A stretch of 64,000 bases of DNA, taken from the NCBI GenBank assembly GCA_003988855.1, contig QYAI01000044.1:186001-250000 (forward strand), read 5' to 3'. Numbering within the stretch: the first letter of the stretch is position 1; every line of letters begins with the position of its first letter. A model generated the notes under the pieces. That model was not told the DNA's origin. It did not search any database and saw only the letters and a program-made list of their open reading frames with translations. The position numbers and the translations under genes were made by a program. Origin of the DNA: Arachnopeziza araneosa. Lineage: Eukaryota > Ascomycota > Leotiomycetes > Helotiales > Arachnopezizaceae. Shown here one piece after another: positions 49,195 to 60,703 of the stretch.

Positions 49195-51599
49195 ACTCCG
49201 CAAGATGGATGAGTGGGTGGTCTGATCTCGACGGTTGTATGTGAGGTCGACGAGTGGAGGTGGTTACTAAGCTTGATTACTTGCATGGGAGCGTTTATCT
49301 GATATGTCATTGGCCAGCCATGAACACACGCCAGACTCTCTTCCAATTGCATTTTTGGGCTCCTCGACTACTTGGCCAGTTAGCACAGCGATCATTGATG
49401 ATTAGCCTGATCTCGAGAGGATTTCCCCTTTCCGTATCCGAACCTCAGGAGTGTTTAGCGAAAACTCGTTTAGTGAACTCTTAAGTGTTGTCATGATAAG
49501 ACAGCTGCGTCTTGATTTCCTCATAATTCTCTTATCCACTCGGCTTTCCCTTCTTCTTTAGAAAAGAGAAAGGCTGTTGCATGTGAGGTAAGCCTGAGGG
49601 AAAGAGAGTAGATAGAGTATATCACGTGATGATTTCCTAACATCCTGAAGAAAGGTCGACGAATGGAAGGATTTAGGGTCAGCCTTCTGTCATTGCCACC
49701 ACAAAACTAAGCTCCTAGACTGTAGTTAGCATCCTCTCTGAGGATCAAGGGTTAAGTGACTTACTTGGATACTATAGACGGCTTAGAGATTCGTTGCCCA
49801 GAGGAGGTTTCCACACCAACTTCATTGAGCAGCGCTGCGCTGCGCCGCGCCACATGGCTGTGGACTGACATCTGGAATGGCGAGCCCGATCTGAGGGCGT
49901 AATGTGCTTTCGGATACCGACGTCTTGAAATCGAGGTGCAAGACAACATTTTTCCCGCTCGCGTTTTGATCCAGTCTAGAGCCAGAGGCCGCGAGGGATT
50001 GCAGAATCGTCTCATGTAGCATGAATCTCGCACGCTCTCGCATATGGAGCACTACGAAAAGTACTCTTATACCTTCTCAATTCTCGCCTTGCGTTCCGGA
50101 TGGGTCAAGCTTTTGATTATTTCGAACAGATCAGTAGTAACCAGCCTACAAGCAAAATCCCATCTTGCTCAAGGCGTGAAATCCGATCCTTTACAACGCC
50201 CATCCACTAGCGCCATGACATGCCAAGCAAGAGTGCAATCAGACAGTATCTTTCTCATTGTGGCTCTCTTCCCTGCAGAGAATGTCGGAAAATAAAGAAA
50301 TAAAGAACGAATGAAGTCAGAGATTCCCAGAAGCTGAGGAGCGAGATGGTCTTGATTTAGCATATGGCCTTGCGAAAATAGTGTCCCCCTTGTGCACGGT
50401 AGACCCCGAGAGACAAGACCTGGGCGTTGTGGCGCATGCGGGGGAATATTACCTTGGCCAGAAGCATTCGAAAGAAGAGTATAATTGTCCAGTCTCACTC
50501 GGATTTCAGTAGAAGCAACATCGTCCTTCCAGGAGCATCGTCGTCAGAAAAGAAGGGGAGGAGTACGTGAAGGGAGAACCTGCACAAATGGTGTGATTTG
50601 GGACGCCATGGGGACGACGGTCAGTGCGAGGCTTACCGTCAGCCCCTTAACTCGTCCGAAAGCCAACGATCACCAAGACGGCCTCAATCGACTTTCCGGG
50701 GACCACTCCGGCCGACGAGGATCCTGGCCGGCCTCATGTTTCGAGGTCATCGGATCTGCTAAAGACGCTCGTCGAGTCCAGGTTGTCACTGCATCGTGGC
50801 GTGATTAGAAGAACTGATCAGATTCCTGGACGTCGAGAGAAGCCCTCCTCGTTTCTTCTGGTCATTTGTCTGGAACTTGGCGGCGGAGCTGAGTACGAGT
50901 CCCACCCCTTTCGGGCAATGAAAGACGAACGTCTCAGACACCTTCCACACGGCCGCTCGAACGTTCAGCGCCTCACGACCCCCGAATTACGTTGTTCGGC
51001 GCTTCGACCCAGCCAATGTCTGCCGTGTAACGTTCTTTGACGGCCCGGAGCCGGGGGAGGGGGTCCCGCTCTGAGAAGACACAGAAGAGGTTCGAGGGGA
51101 GGGCTCCCGATTCATGGGTGCCGCTTCCGATGGAGTGGTAGATGCCGATTGTCTCGCCCACGGTAATGGGTTCGGTCATGGTGGGAGACAGCTCACTGGA
51201 TTTGTAACTCCAATCGCCACTGTATAGGAGAAGAATGCAAAGAGGCAACACGGTCACACCATGATTCTCGCGAACCGGACATGGATTGGCACACGTTTGT
51301 CAGATCCGTGTCAGAAGTTTCTGAAGTGCAGATACAGGAGGCCCTCTTTCAGCCGTGATGATATCCATTTCATTCAATATTGATTGGCTTTCTCGATTTC
51401 TGCAGCAAAGCAGACCAATCTATCTTTAAGAGTGATGCTCTAAAAGAGAATACTGTAGCTTTCCTACAATAAGAAGTCCAACTCCAACGAGAGACGGTGC
51501 CGCTTCGAGCCGCATACGTACACGTCCTCGATCCATCATGATGGTCCCGTATCCATAACCATGTAGTGGACAGTCAGCTCCATTCCCTAATAAATCTGC
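49195..51599. other. 2.4-kb intergenic region
   Basis: Several open frames of 60-110 codons occur on both strands (for example 50485-50808 and the minus frame 50973-51257), but none shows a domain or consistent splice pattern. A short GC-rich self-complementary stretch (GCAGCGCTGCGCTGCGC) lies near 49,831-49,847. Nothing is assigned. Confidence 0.3.
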
Positions 51600-52362
51600 T
51601 TAATCATACATATCCAGAAAGTCTCTTGTTTGGCTTCTCCTATAAAACCAACGTCAGTTGGCTACCTTCAGAAGCAGAGCAAAGTAAATGAATGATGTCT
51701 ACTCACTCGGCTTTCAACATTCGCATCGACTTGCAATCGCCGTCAGAATTATAACCAGGATACCACTTCAAGCTGCAACCTTTTCCACAATTGTCACAGA
51801 CTGGCTTCGGAGTCTCTTGCACACCCCGGTTCTCCTCCTCTTCCGTAAACCCATCCTCATCACCTGACTCATAAAATGATGACCGCTTTGCTGATTGTAC
51901 CGGTCGCGAGGGGGCACTCTTCCTTGCCACCCTGCGCGTGAAGTCGATCATGGCCTCCTCTTCTTCGCCTTGGTCCTCTTCCCCAACTTCTTCATCAGTC
52001 GTCGACCAGGTTCCTAGTCCCATCGGTCTCGAGGGAGCGCTCTTGCGGGCTACCTTACTAGTGCCTAACGTTCTCATCTTCTTCGACGGTCCCGAAGTCA
52101 CAAAACTCCTCGGATGCTTCCGAGTCGTCGAGGTTGCTCGTGGCAACAACTCGATCAGCAATGTCGCAACATCGGGGTTCCTCTCGCACAACTCGAGGAC
52201 AGCGTTGCGTAGCTGTGTCGAATCGACCGACTTGATGGTCTCGTTCAGCCGACGAGTATCTGACTGGCGAGAAGGTTGTCGCGATTTGGGCTGCGAGGGA
52301 GCCGATTCATCGTCGGAATAGGTCAGGTCGATGACTTTTGGTGTTGCCATCTTGTCCACCAT
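51600..52362 (-). CDS. Small hypothetical protein with SUMO-interaction motif
   Basis: Model: exons 52362-51707 and 51639-51600; 231 aa. The GTGAGT donor and TATAG acceptor join a 13-codon last exon ending DFLDMYD. I do not recognise a family. The N-terminus carries a hydrophobic core followed by acids, VIDLTYSDDE (10-19), a good match to a SUMO-interaction motif. A basic Ser-rich region follows, then an acidic stretch (EEEEA) and another (GDEDGFTEEEE). A 10-residue motif VARKSAPSRP is duplicated around the acidic part. Near the C-terminus is a cysteine cluster (CDNCGKGC...DGDC) that may bind zinc. Nuclear or chromatin role is only a guess. The alternative start at 52350 shortens it by four codons. 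Confidence 0.65.
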
Positions 52363-54188
52363 GGTGGATGCAAGGGAGGAGGAAGATGGCAGGGGATCTT
52401 TCTAGAGTGTGTGACTGTGTGTAACCAACACCTCGTGACGGCCAGACGCGCTGCAACGCGCCTCTCGAGTAACGCGTTGAGTGTTTAACCCCGCTACTCC
52501 AGAAAGGGAAACCCAATAAATGAAATCACTTGGTTGTCTACAGCAAACAAGTTTCTCGGGGCACAAATAGGGAGCATAAGGCTTATTTCTAGCACTACTT
52601 TATATACAACTTTCTTTTCTCCTAATAGGCTAAGACGATTAAATCTTGAAATTAGTCGCCTCTTTAAACAAGCCTACACCTCTGCCTTGCGCTGTCTTTC
52701 TCCCCAATTGCAGTTATCTACTTTCAAGATTGAATCATGTTAATGCAGTGAAATATTCATATTTTTAGCAAAAGATTGAAAGTTAGGTTAAGTGCTAGAA
52801 AAGTTTCACATCATCCCTCTGAGCTTCACAATGCCATCTCGTCGTAAACAAAGGATTGCCCTTGGCTAAGGTAGATTTTCTTACATCCCACTATAAACCC
52901 AACTCATTCAGACTTGTTTATATTGTATGCAACTATTTACAGTCGTGTTTAAGAGTGAGCAGTCTGAGCAAGAATAGGAAAGCCTCAAAGAAATTTCTCA
53001 TGACACTCAAAAGACCTAATTATTATATCTCTTATTCTGATTGTTCTCAGATTGGGAAATCACATATAACAAGATACCAAAATTGACCAGCTACTCCTTT
53101 TGACTGTGCCAACTCATCCCGGCACGGAGTGTTTCTTATGGGGATGTCGATTTGAAATGTTGAAAGATATTTCGTGGTAAATCCACATGACCCTTCTTGA
53201 TTTTAAGAAAATAAACGCCGTAGCTTTATCTGCTTAACGTATCTAGAAAGTCAGACAAAGCTTAGGGTGGAGGAGACTCGAATCGTTGACTGAATGTGAC
53301 AAGGGTCAATTTGAGTGCTCTGCATGCGCCATATATAACAATTCTACGAGACAAAAATTCAAGACTGATGGCAAATAGCTATTTTTTCCTCGAAAGTACT
53401 TTGTTCAAGATGTTTGAAGAAATAAAAGCTATGGTGGCAAAGAACAAACTTTGCTACGAATACTTTCCCTATCCTTCTTTTCAACAACCAATGCTTACAT
53501 AAATTTGCGCTCCGTCTACTGGTTAAAGCTCTCGATGGTTGATTTATGATCAAACGATCTATTAGGGTGCTGGAATAACAAGTAATTTCAGGGTATGGAG
53601 TTGTTAACAAAAGTGTAGGAGGCTTGAGACTTTGCGTAATCGACGTAGGAGCGAGTGGCAAACTGGAAACCGTACCGCACCAATACAAAACAGTTCAGGC
53701 CACGCCGCGTCCAAAATGAAGCTCCTGCATGGGCAATCAATCTCTTTCTTGTCCAGAAACCAGGCTCTGAGAAATGAGACTGACCTTGCAGTTTCTATAA
53801 ACTTTGACTGGATGCAGCAAACATTTCCAAGTCGAAAATTTCTTGATTATCTACTCTGTCTTCATTTGAAAGCGGGTCATTTTGCAAGCAGAACCTACAA
53901 GTATGAGGCCCGTCCCTACAAACTAACTGCAAGCAGGTCCAATCAGATGGCTGTTCGAAGATCTCAGAAAGCCTGGAACTGCAACTGTCAAACTTTTTGA
54001 GATAAGGGTATCTGGGCCAAATGGTAGCTTGATCTATGATTCAAGATCGGCTTTTGACGTATAATTAAATACTGACTCCGCCGAAATGCGCTGACCCCAT
54101 TTAGTTTCTACTGTCGAAGTACTTTTAAGCATAGCAGCTCAAACAAGATTCGAAGTGCTTTCTAGGATAACGGTCTTTTGCAAAAGAC
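52363..54188. other. AT-rich region without genes
   Basis: From about 52,550 the DNA becomes AT-rich (52981-53040 has 18 G+C in 60 by hand count). A 122-codon plus frame (53632-54000) has no recognised domain. It may be a fragment of a decayed gene, part of the same degenerate island as the P450 remnant downstream. Confidence 0.4.
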
Positions 54189-55800
54189 ATGATGATTGAC
54201 ATACTCATAGAAAGCTTTGCACAACTTGCTCTCCGCCTGCTTGTTGTTTCTATTCTCCAATTTATCCTATCTTTCACAATTCAGACCTCATGGCAATATC
54301 GCAAACTGCAGCACTTCCATGGTCTACCTGAAGCGGGCTTTTCAAAATGGTGGCTGATTGAAAACCAGATTGACGGCAATATGAATATGGTATTAGGAGA
54401 AGTTAGCAAATCGTACGGGAAGGGGTTTCATTTCTTTTGGACGTGGTCGACGTATTGATAGTGGACAGGATCCTTGGCACGTATTAGCCCTCAAGAACTT
54501 CTGAATGATCCAGAAATAGTTTGGAGATTGACGGATACGCTGTAACTGGTATGAGACGGCGCAATCTGATCCGAAAATGTTAAATGCTATATCGCAACGT
54601 GATGAAGAAAACATAACGAGCTAAGACCTGAACTGGTCGGAAGAGTAAATTTCCCTTCTACTCATTTCACTCACGCTAACTTTACACAAGTACTCTGGAA
54701 AAGAGGCCGTCGACTTGAAAAATCGATTGATCGACAAATTTCAATCCTCTGTCATCTGATTGACACCAAGTACGCAAATAAATCTTGCTCCATCGACTGT
54801 GCACGCGCTGCGGAATATTTCACTCTTGACGTGATATCAAACATAGCATACGGCAGAGCTTTTGGCTTTCTAGACAACGATAGCGATATGTATTCGCGAA
54901 TGAAGATTGTTAATAAGGTATTTGTGCCTAGCGTCGAGGATACATCAAGCTTAGGGCGAATCATACGATTTATGATCTAAACTTTCTCTTCGTTATCATG
55001 CTGACCACTACAAATAGAATTTTGAGTGAAGAAGTCGCTACAAGATATAAACCTGAGAAGATATCACAAAAAGACATGCTTAGCCCCATCGTTCATCATG
55101 GTTTGACTCAAAGAGAAGTTGAATTCAGGGTTCTTGTCCGGATGTAAGTAACTCGTTTTAAATAACTCCATCATTATTCCACGGCATAGCATCGTTAGCT
55201 CAGATACAACCGCTACAGATATACGCATGACTGTTTCACATCATTACTTCGACATCAATCTAGAACAAGATTCTCCCCAAGATTATGTTCATCTCCAATC
55301 AAAGAATCCGAAGCGAAGACCGTGCCCTATCTGCAAGTATGTATTAAGAAGGCCTCATGTATTTCCTCTGGTCACTAATCTTAGCATAGAGTAAGCTCCT
55401 AAAGAAGGTGTCGCGATTGATGGACAGTTCATTCCACCTGGCATCAAGATCGCTACAACTTATTATGGTTTATCCCGTAACAAGAAGATTTGGGGAGACG
55501 ATGCGAATGCTTACAGGCCGGAGAGATGGATTGAAGCTGTCGCTGATCTGGTGAAATCGAAATCGAAATCAATAGAGGAACTTTGCACATGGTTTTCAGC
55601 TGTGGTAGATTTCACTGTCTAGGAAATCCGGTGGCTTATCTTGAGCTAAATGAAGTTTTCGTTGAGATTTTCAAAGTTACTTCGTCACTTCGAGTTCGGA
55701 ATCACGGATCCAATGAAGCCCTTGGTGTACACTTATTGCGTTGGCTTATTTTTACAGAAGGATATCCAACTCAAAGTTACTAGAAGAGAGGTCCCGTTTT
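54189..55800 (+). pseudogene. Decayed cytochrome P450 (pisatin-demethylase-like)
   Basis: Recognisable P450 pieces appear in order but in different frames with stops between: an N-terminal membrane anchor (54189-54458), a B/C-region remnant (ELLNDPE...WRLTDT, about 54,490), a mid-region (FTLDVISNIAYGRAFGF, about 54,815-54,960), the I-helix remnant (SDTTATDIRMT, about 55,200), the PERW block (IDGQFIPPGIKIATTYYG...YRPERW, 55,415-55,535), and the heme-binding box FSCGRFHCLG with the cysteine codon at 55616-55618. The K-helix ExxR region is missing between the I-helix and PERW pieces. At least five frame changes or stops separate the blocks, so no functional protein can be read. Family members hydroxylate plant phytoalexins or other small molecules. 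The AT-rich setting fits mutational decay, possibly by RIP. Confidence 0.85.
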
Positions 55801-56147
55801 GATATAGTTTCTAGCCAATAGCTGGTGACTTTGTAGCTCTTGATTCTCAACTTCGAGATTTGGTAGATGGGATTTATGGCGAATAAAATGGTAAATATAA
55901 GTAGAGAAGAGCTTGCGAAGTCATTTATACAGAACAAGGACCAGAAATGAGTAAGTTCGGGTTTTTGAAGCAAAAATTATCGAACCAGTTACCGAATGTC
56001 AAAGACAAGATAGCTTCGATTTTGGGAGTCGCCTGCACAGAGACATACAAATACAGCTTCGATATATTATTGATCATTTATTACATTTGATAATTACCGT
56101 GTCTTCAATACTTAGGGTAATTTCGAGAACGCTCATCTCCCATCAAT
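55801..56147. other. Intergenic region
   Basis: AT-rich spacer between the P450 remnant (+) and the xylanase stop codon (-). Nothing supported. Confidence 0.35.
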
Positions 56148-57457
56148 TTATAACAACAGCGCAGCGAATAGCATCGAGCTGAGAACGACCGTAAAGGCTC
56201 CAATCTCCATGCTTGGTGCCCCAGACTGAGAAACTTTGAGTGGATGAGAGCTGACGGTAGTATTGGCTGGGCTGTTCTGGCTGTTCTGGCTGTTCTGGCT
56301 GTTCTGGCTGCTAGAGTTTGACATTTGTATGTTGGAGCCATTTGAAGCTGCACCACGAAGCCCATTGACAGCGCCAAAATAGGCGGATTTCCGTACTACA
56401 TTTTCATCAAAAAGACATGCAGAACCAGTGCCGGCGAAGGTCGATGGAACCCAAGAGTACTAAGAAGGGTAAGGTATTGTAAATTACATTGGAGTGAAAC
56501 TTACTTTGTCATCAAAGTCCCAAACAGTCACACCTATACAGTCCTTGACAGCAACACAGGCGGAAGTTGTAGTTTGATAGTCAATCATTTGTTGGTTTGA
56601 TTGAGCTTCAGTAACTGGGAGAGTTATTCTGATATCAAGTTCTGTAATGGCAACTTCTACACCTAGAGCTGTAAATGCCTGCATGTTGGCCATTTGCGAG
56701 GCTAGAGATGGAGTTCCCCCAACGACGAAATGAGCCTGGAATCCAACGCCGTCGATCTTAATGTTCGCGGCCTTGAGCATTTTCACAATTCCTTGAGCAG
56801 CAGTGCTTTTCACGCCAGGGAACTCCGTGTTGAAGTCGTTGTAGTAGAGTTTGACTGTGGGGTCCGCTGCGGCAGCAGTTTGGAATGCGATTTTGATATA
56901 GTCCTCTCCCAGGATATTGAAGAAAACGTCATTTCGGAAGGTACCGTTGTCATTCAGGGCCTCATTCACGACATCCCATGCATAGCATTGTCCCTTATAA
57001 TGGGTGACTTCGGTTGTAATATGATTTTGAAGAGCTGCAGTCAAGGTCGCTTTGGTCCAATTTCCTCCGGAAACCCATGTTGGTAACTGCTGATGCCATA
57101 CTAGATTGTGGCATCGAAGTAGCTGTTGGTTCGTTTGCGCAAGCTTGGCGATTGCATCACCAGCTGTGAATGAAAATACATTAGGTTGAGGTTCGATTGC
57201 GTCCCATTTCATGGAGTTCCCAGGTGTGATTTGGCCAAAGTCGGAAAGGTTCTTTAGGGCTGCCTGGTAGGGAGCATCATTGAACGATACACTTTCAGTC
57301 TCTGTTCCGAAGTATAGCAAGCCCTATGGGGATGAGCAACATGAACGAGCGGAAATTGGGATTAACTGACAGTGCTTTTGGCAACAGAGTGAAGTTGGGC
57401 GAGTGCCAAAGGCAGCACCGCTGCGAGGCTTAGGAGACTTGTTGAGCGCATAATCAT
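56148..57457 (-). CDS. GH10 endo-1,4-beta-xylanase, probably GPI-anchored
   Basis: Model: exons 57457-57371, 57323-56505, 56459-56148; 405 aa. A signal peptide (STSLLSLAAVLPLALAQ) is followed by a complete GH10 (beta/alpha)8 domain. The acid/base is E150 in DVVNEAL and the nucleophile E257 in ITELDIR; the glycone-site residues HNLVWHQQLP are present. The enzyme hydrolyses internal beta-1,4 bonds of xylan in plant cell walls. The C-terminus is atypical for a secreted xylanase: a Ser/Gln/Asn tract with four exact SQN-type repeats (plus-strand 9-bp unit at 56272-56310), then a hydrophobic tail (AFTVVLSSMLFAALLL) that fits a GPI-anchor signal. Carbohydrate-binding domain absent. The first donor is GTCAGT. 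Nearest neighbour is the P450 remnant. Confidence 0.94.
56272..56310. repeat. 9-bp tandem repeat encoding SQN
   Basis: About four copies of GGCTGTTCT on the plus strand, within the last xylanase exon. On the coding strand it reads Ser-Gln-Asn repeated. It is likely length-variable and lies in the stalk between the catalytic domain and the GPI signal. Confidence 0.85.
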
Positions 57458-58149
57458 GAGTTGTACGATATAAAGACTTGAAAGAGAGACTGATTTCAAA
57501 ATCAAACAGAGAAATAAAACGAAAGATTTCAAGCTGTACCAGCAGTGAGGGGGAAGTAGGAACGATCAAAGGAAGCATGCTTGAGATAATGCTTAAGAGT
57601 CTGGAGGAAAGAGTAGTGCATGACTGAATTACGGTAAAATGCCTCCCCTCATGGTTCAGCCTTGTTCAAAGATCGAAGCATCTAATCTGTGGCATTCAGA
57701 AACAATCCATCCAGTGAAGAAGGCTGATGCGGTTTTCGCTTCAGAACCGAGATTCTTGCTACATGTGTTGCCGGAGCTATGTTTTGAATGCCAGATCCAT
57801 TGTCGGACGAAGGGCATGCGTGCGCAACAGAATGATCGAAGATCCCCACAACGGCATTACCATGGTTGGAAGGTTTGCCTCTACTTGAGATGAGATGCAG
57901 AGACAAGAGAAGAGAGAAGATGGAAAGGCTGCACGGTTCTTGGTTTCGTGCTACTTGTGGGTCAAGATCACAGATGATTGGCTCCGATTGGACTAGGGCT
58001 TCGAGGTTTCAAAGGTTCCAACCAACATCATGGATTGCACTCGACCTCTCTCCAAGACACCATGGTGCCTTGATCGCGGTGCAAAGCTTCTGCATTTTTG
58101 ATGTCGGTCACAATGCAGGAAACTCGCGACAGATCTTGTTCCTCTGCAA
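57458..58149. promoter_or_regulatory. Divergent promoter region (xylanase / RanBP2-finger gene)
   Basis: About 0.7 kb between two divergent start codons. No specific regulatory site was identified. Open frames here have no domain. Confidence 0.35.
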
Positions 58150-59258
58150 ATGTCATCTCTTTCCCAAACTGAACCTTCCCATTCCACAATGGGTGACAGT
58201 GGCCTGCAGAGTAGTAGGTGGGCTACCAAAGGCAACGATGGTTATTTCCGTCGACCAGTAGGGAACTGGACATGTTACTTTTGTGGTGCCTTGAACTCTC
58301 TCTCAAAGAGCGCATGCTCTGAATGCCAGCCTCCCTCTACAACAAACGGAAGTCATAGCACGAAATCACCAGCTGGGAGACCAAGCCTCCTGAATTCATT
58401 CCTGTCAGACTCTAACGCTGGCAAGACGGCGACGCAAAAGAACGGTACAAAATCCTTCGATTCAGGGCCGTCGTTAAGTCGAAAACCCCTAGAGGGACTG
58501 TCGATGAGTCGCTGGGCACCGAGAAATGCCAATGCCCAAAACCGCAGAGAGGTCTGGATTAAGGTTAGTTATTAGCTGGGACCTTCTATGCCGATGCTAA
58601 TTCGCCTCTTTAGACTGCTCCTACACCTACCTTTCTACCCGCAAACGTCTATCCAAGCCGGGCAATAAGTCGACTTTCTCCAGATCTTGACCTTCCATAT
58701 CAAGTCCAACACTACATTATTGGTACAATACAGAAGATATTGGAAGAAGCTTGCTACGACTTTGCTGCTCGGTGGATACCTCAAACACTACATGGGAAAG
58801 GCTGGGATTGTGCGGAAGCCGTGGAGCTCTCGAACTGGAAAGGATTTCTACCGACGGCCATTCCTTTACACGCCATCAAGCCACTTTCCCACTACTCTCT
58901 AGAAGCTGCTCTGGGGGACGCGGTGAGAACACGAAATGCAGCAGTTCACAGGCATCTCTGCAGCACTGAGGAAATAAGAAAGATGGCTCTGCAATCTCGA
59001 GATCTAATGTTGATGTTCTCTGATCTTTCAAGGCAGAACAAATTTTATATGCTATGGGAGGAGTTAGGACAATGGGAACGGCAAGGTCAAACTGAGCCTC
59101 AAGTTGCAAGAAGCAGGTTAGAAGAAGCCCTTAAGGAGATTAGCGAGAGGCCGGTTGATGATATGGACTGGACACCAAATGCTGTTTCTTTACAAGAAAT
59201 ATCCGAGAATAAGGATACTGAGGCGGAAGAGGCATTCGACGAGATGGAGCTGGATTAG
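58150..59258 (+). CDS. Hypothetical protein with RanBP2-type zinc finger
   Basis: Model: exons 58150-58563 and 58614-59258; 352 aa. A RanBP2-type finger sits at residues 40-59: W40-T-C42-x2-C45-x3-N49-x6-C56-x2-C59. Such fingers bind ubiquitin or single-stranded RNA. The middle is Ser/Arg-rich and disordered. The second half (about 150-330) looks helical and folded (LPYQVQHYIIGTIQKILEEACYDFAARW..., then SRDLMLMFSDLSRQNKFYMLWEEL). The C-terminus is acidic (DEMELD). I cannot name the family of the second domain. No signal peptide or membrane segment. The intron has a GTTAGT donor, GCTAA branch-like site and TAG acceptor, and the frame continues. Confidence 0.72.
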
Positions 59259-60127
59259 AAGCGCCAAACCCCTATTTGTGGGTTCTGTGAGACCAGACAG
59301 TCGGAGATGCGTCTACTCAATTCCGGTGCTTGTACGCTATTCCAAAGAAGTTTAGCCAACCACTCAATGCCTAACCCGAGTCTCATGGGTGCTTCTTTTG
59401 CTCAAAGCTACGCAAAACAATGCAAAGGCGCAGCCAGCCCGGCCGGACAATCCAAGATGTTTAACATCGGCGCGAAGCATATCTCCGTACCAATCGCCTG
59501 CAACATCTGATCCACGAAGCGGTCTACGAATCTCTGTCCTTCCGGAAGCAACAAAGGGCGAGTTTCTTCTCGCAGCAAGCTTGCGTGTGATCTTTTTTAC
59601 GTCATCCGTCCATGTTGGTTGGCAGATCCTTGTTGCCTTTCGTTGGCCACGAGGCTGCGCAACAATATTAAGGCTGTGTCGTACTTGCGGTCTCAACTTC
59701 CATCCTTCAAGCATTAGTGATTGAATCTCTTCAAATAATCCTACATTCCCTTAAGCAATCAAGCGACTTTACAATTACTTATTCTCTTTTATACCTCCGC
59801 AGTAAGTCAGATATTCAATCATAAGCTTCTTGTTTACTGTTTTAATCACCTGCGTGTGTCATGGACCGTCAAACAGACGTGATTCAGGGACCAGAGACAG
59901 GCTCAAGCTAGAACAAGCCAACTTCATACCATGCATGCATGATTCTGAAGTTTATTCAAAGCTCATTTCACTCTTGCCTCAATATAAAGCCTCAAAGTCT
60001 TCGGTTTCTCCACCGAGTACTAACCTTCAAAATAGTTGCAAACCAAGTCACTACCTTCAACCTAATTATTCACCCACAAATTACAAAGAGCACTTACAAA
60101 CGGCACCTGGAACTAGCACAAATAGCT
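59259..60127. other. Intergenic region
   Basis: Between two plus-strand genes. A 111-codon frame (59389-59724) has no recognisable domain. The last 200 bases, with an in-frame upstream stretch from 59939, are probably the 5' leader of the next gene. Confidence 0.35.
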
Positions 60128-60610
60128 ATGAACCCCACAGTTCAAGAACCTCCTCCACGACGAAGCTCCGCTGAGAGATACACTGGGTTCCCTGAACCCT
60201 TTAATAATGGTACGCACGCATTTGGTCACGCTAAGGAGCCACTAACTTGTGTCGTAGATCGTAACACGACTCTCCCTCATCCCGATGCCGATACCTCCCC
60301 TAATGCGACACTTGAAGCACCAGACATAGCATTGTCTAAGACGACCAGCCGGCATTCCCTCTTCCGCCATGGTAGACATCATTCATACGGAAAGAATAGC
60401 GGGAAACCAGATGACTTGGAGAAGCATGGGGTCTACGACAAAGTTGTGTATGCGGACGGACTCAAAGACGAGAAGAGCGTTCTAGTTAACCTGGATAATG
60501 CAGAAATAATTGACCTAGCGGACGATCGAAATAAACAAGATGAACAAAGCCATCAAGAAGGCGAAAGAAAGAAGGGTGTTCTGCGGAAAATAGCTCTCCA
60601 TAAAGTCTAG
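60128..60610 (+). CDS. Small hydrophilic hypothetical protein
   Basis: Single-exon ORF of 160 aa from the ATG at 60128 (starts MNPTVQEPPPRRSSAERYTG). I do not recognise it. It is charged throughout, with no membrane helix or signal. His/Arg/Ser-rich middle (SRHSLFRHGRHHSYGK), then a predicted helical acidic/basic tail ending RKIALHKV. The frame is open upstream to an ATG at 59939, but that extension is rich in Phe, Leu and Asn and looks like leader sequence, so the internal start is preferred. Gene status rests on the ORF length and protein-like composition only. Confidence 0.55.
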   Translation: MNPTVQEPPPRRSSAERYTGFPEPFNNGTHAFGHAKEPLTCVVDRNTTLPHPDADTSPNATLEAPDIALSKTTSRHSLFRHGRHHSYGKNSGKPDDLEKHGVYDKVVYADGLKDEKSVLVNLDNAEIIDLADDRNKQDEQSHQEGERKKGVLRKIALHKV

Positions 60611-60703
60611 ACCAAAAGTACTGGGAATGGTTTTAGCGCGGAGTTTTATAGAACAGATAACAGATTGCCTATCAGAAATGATTGATGCTTGGTATTCTAC
60701 TAT

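Noticed and set aside
50485..51040. Open frames of 85-107 codons on the plus strand
   Set aside because: No domain, overlapping frames, and no splice sites giving a longer product.
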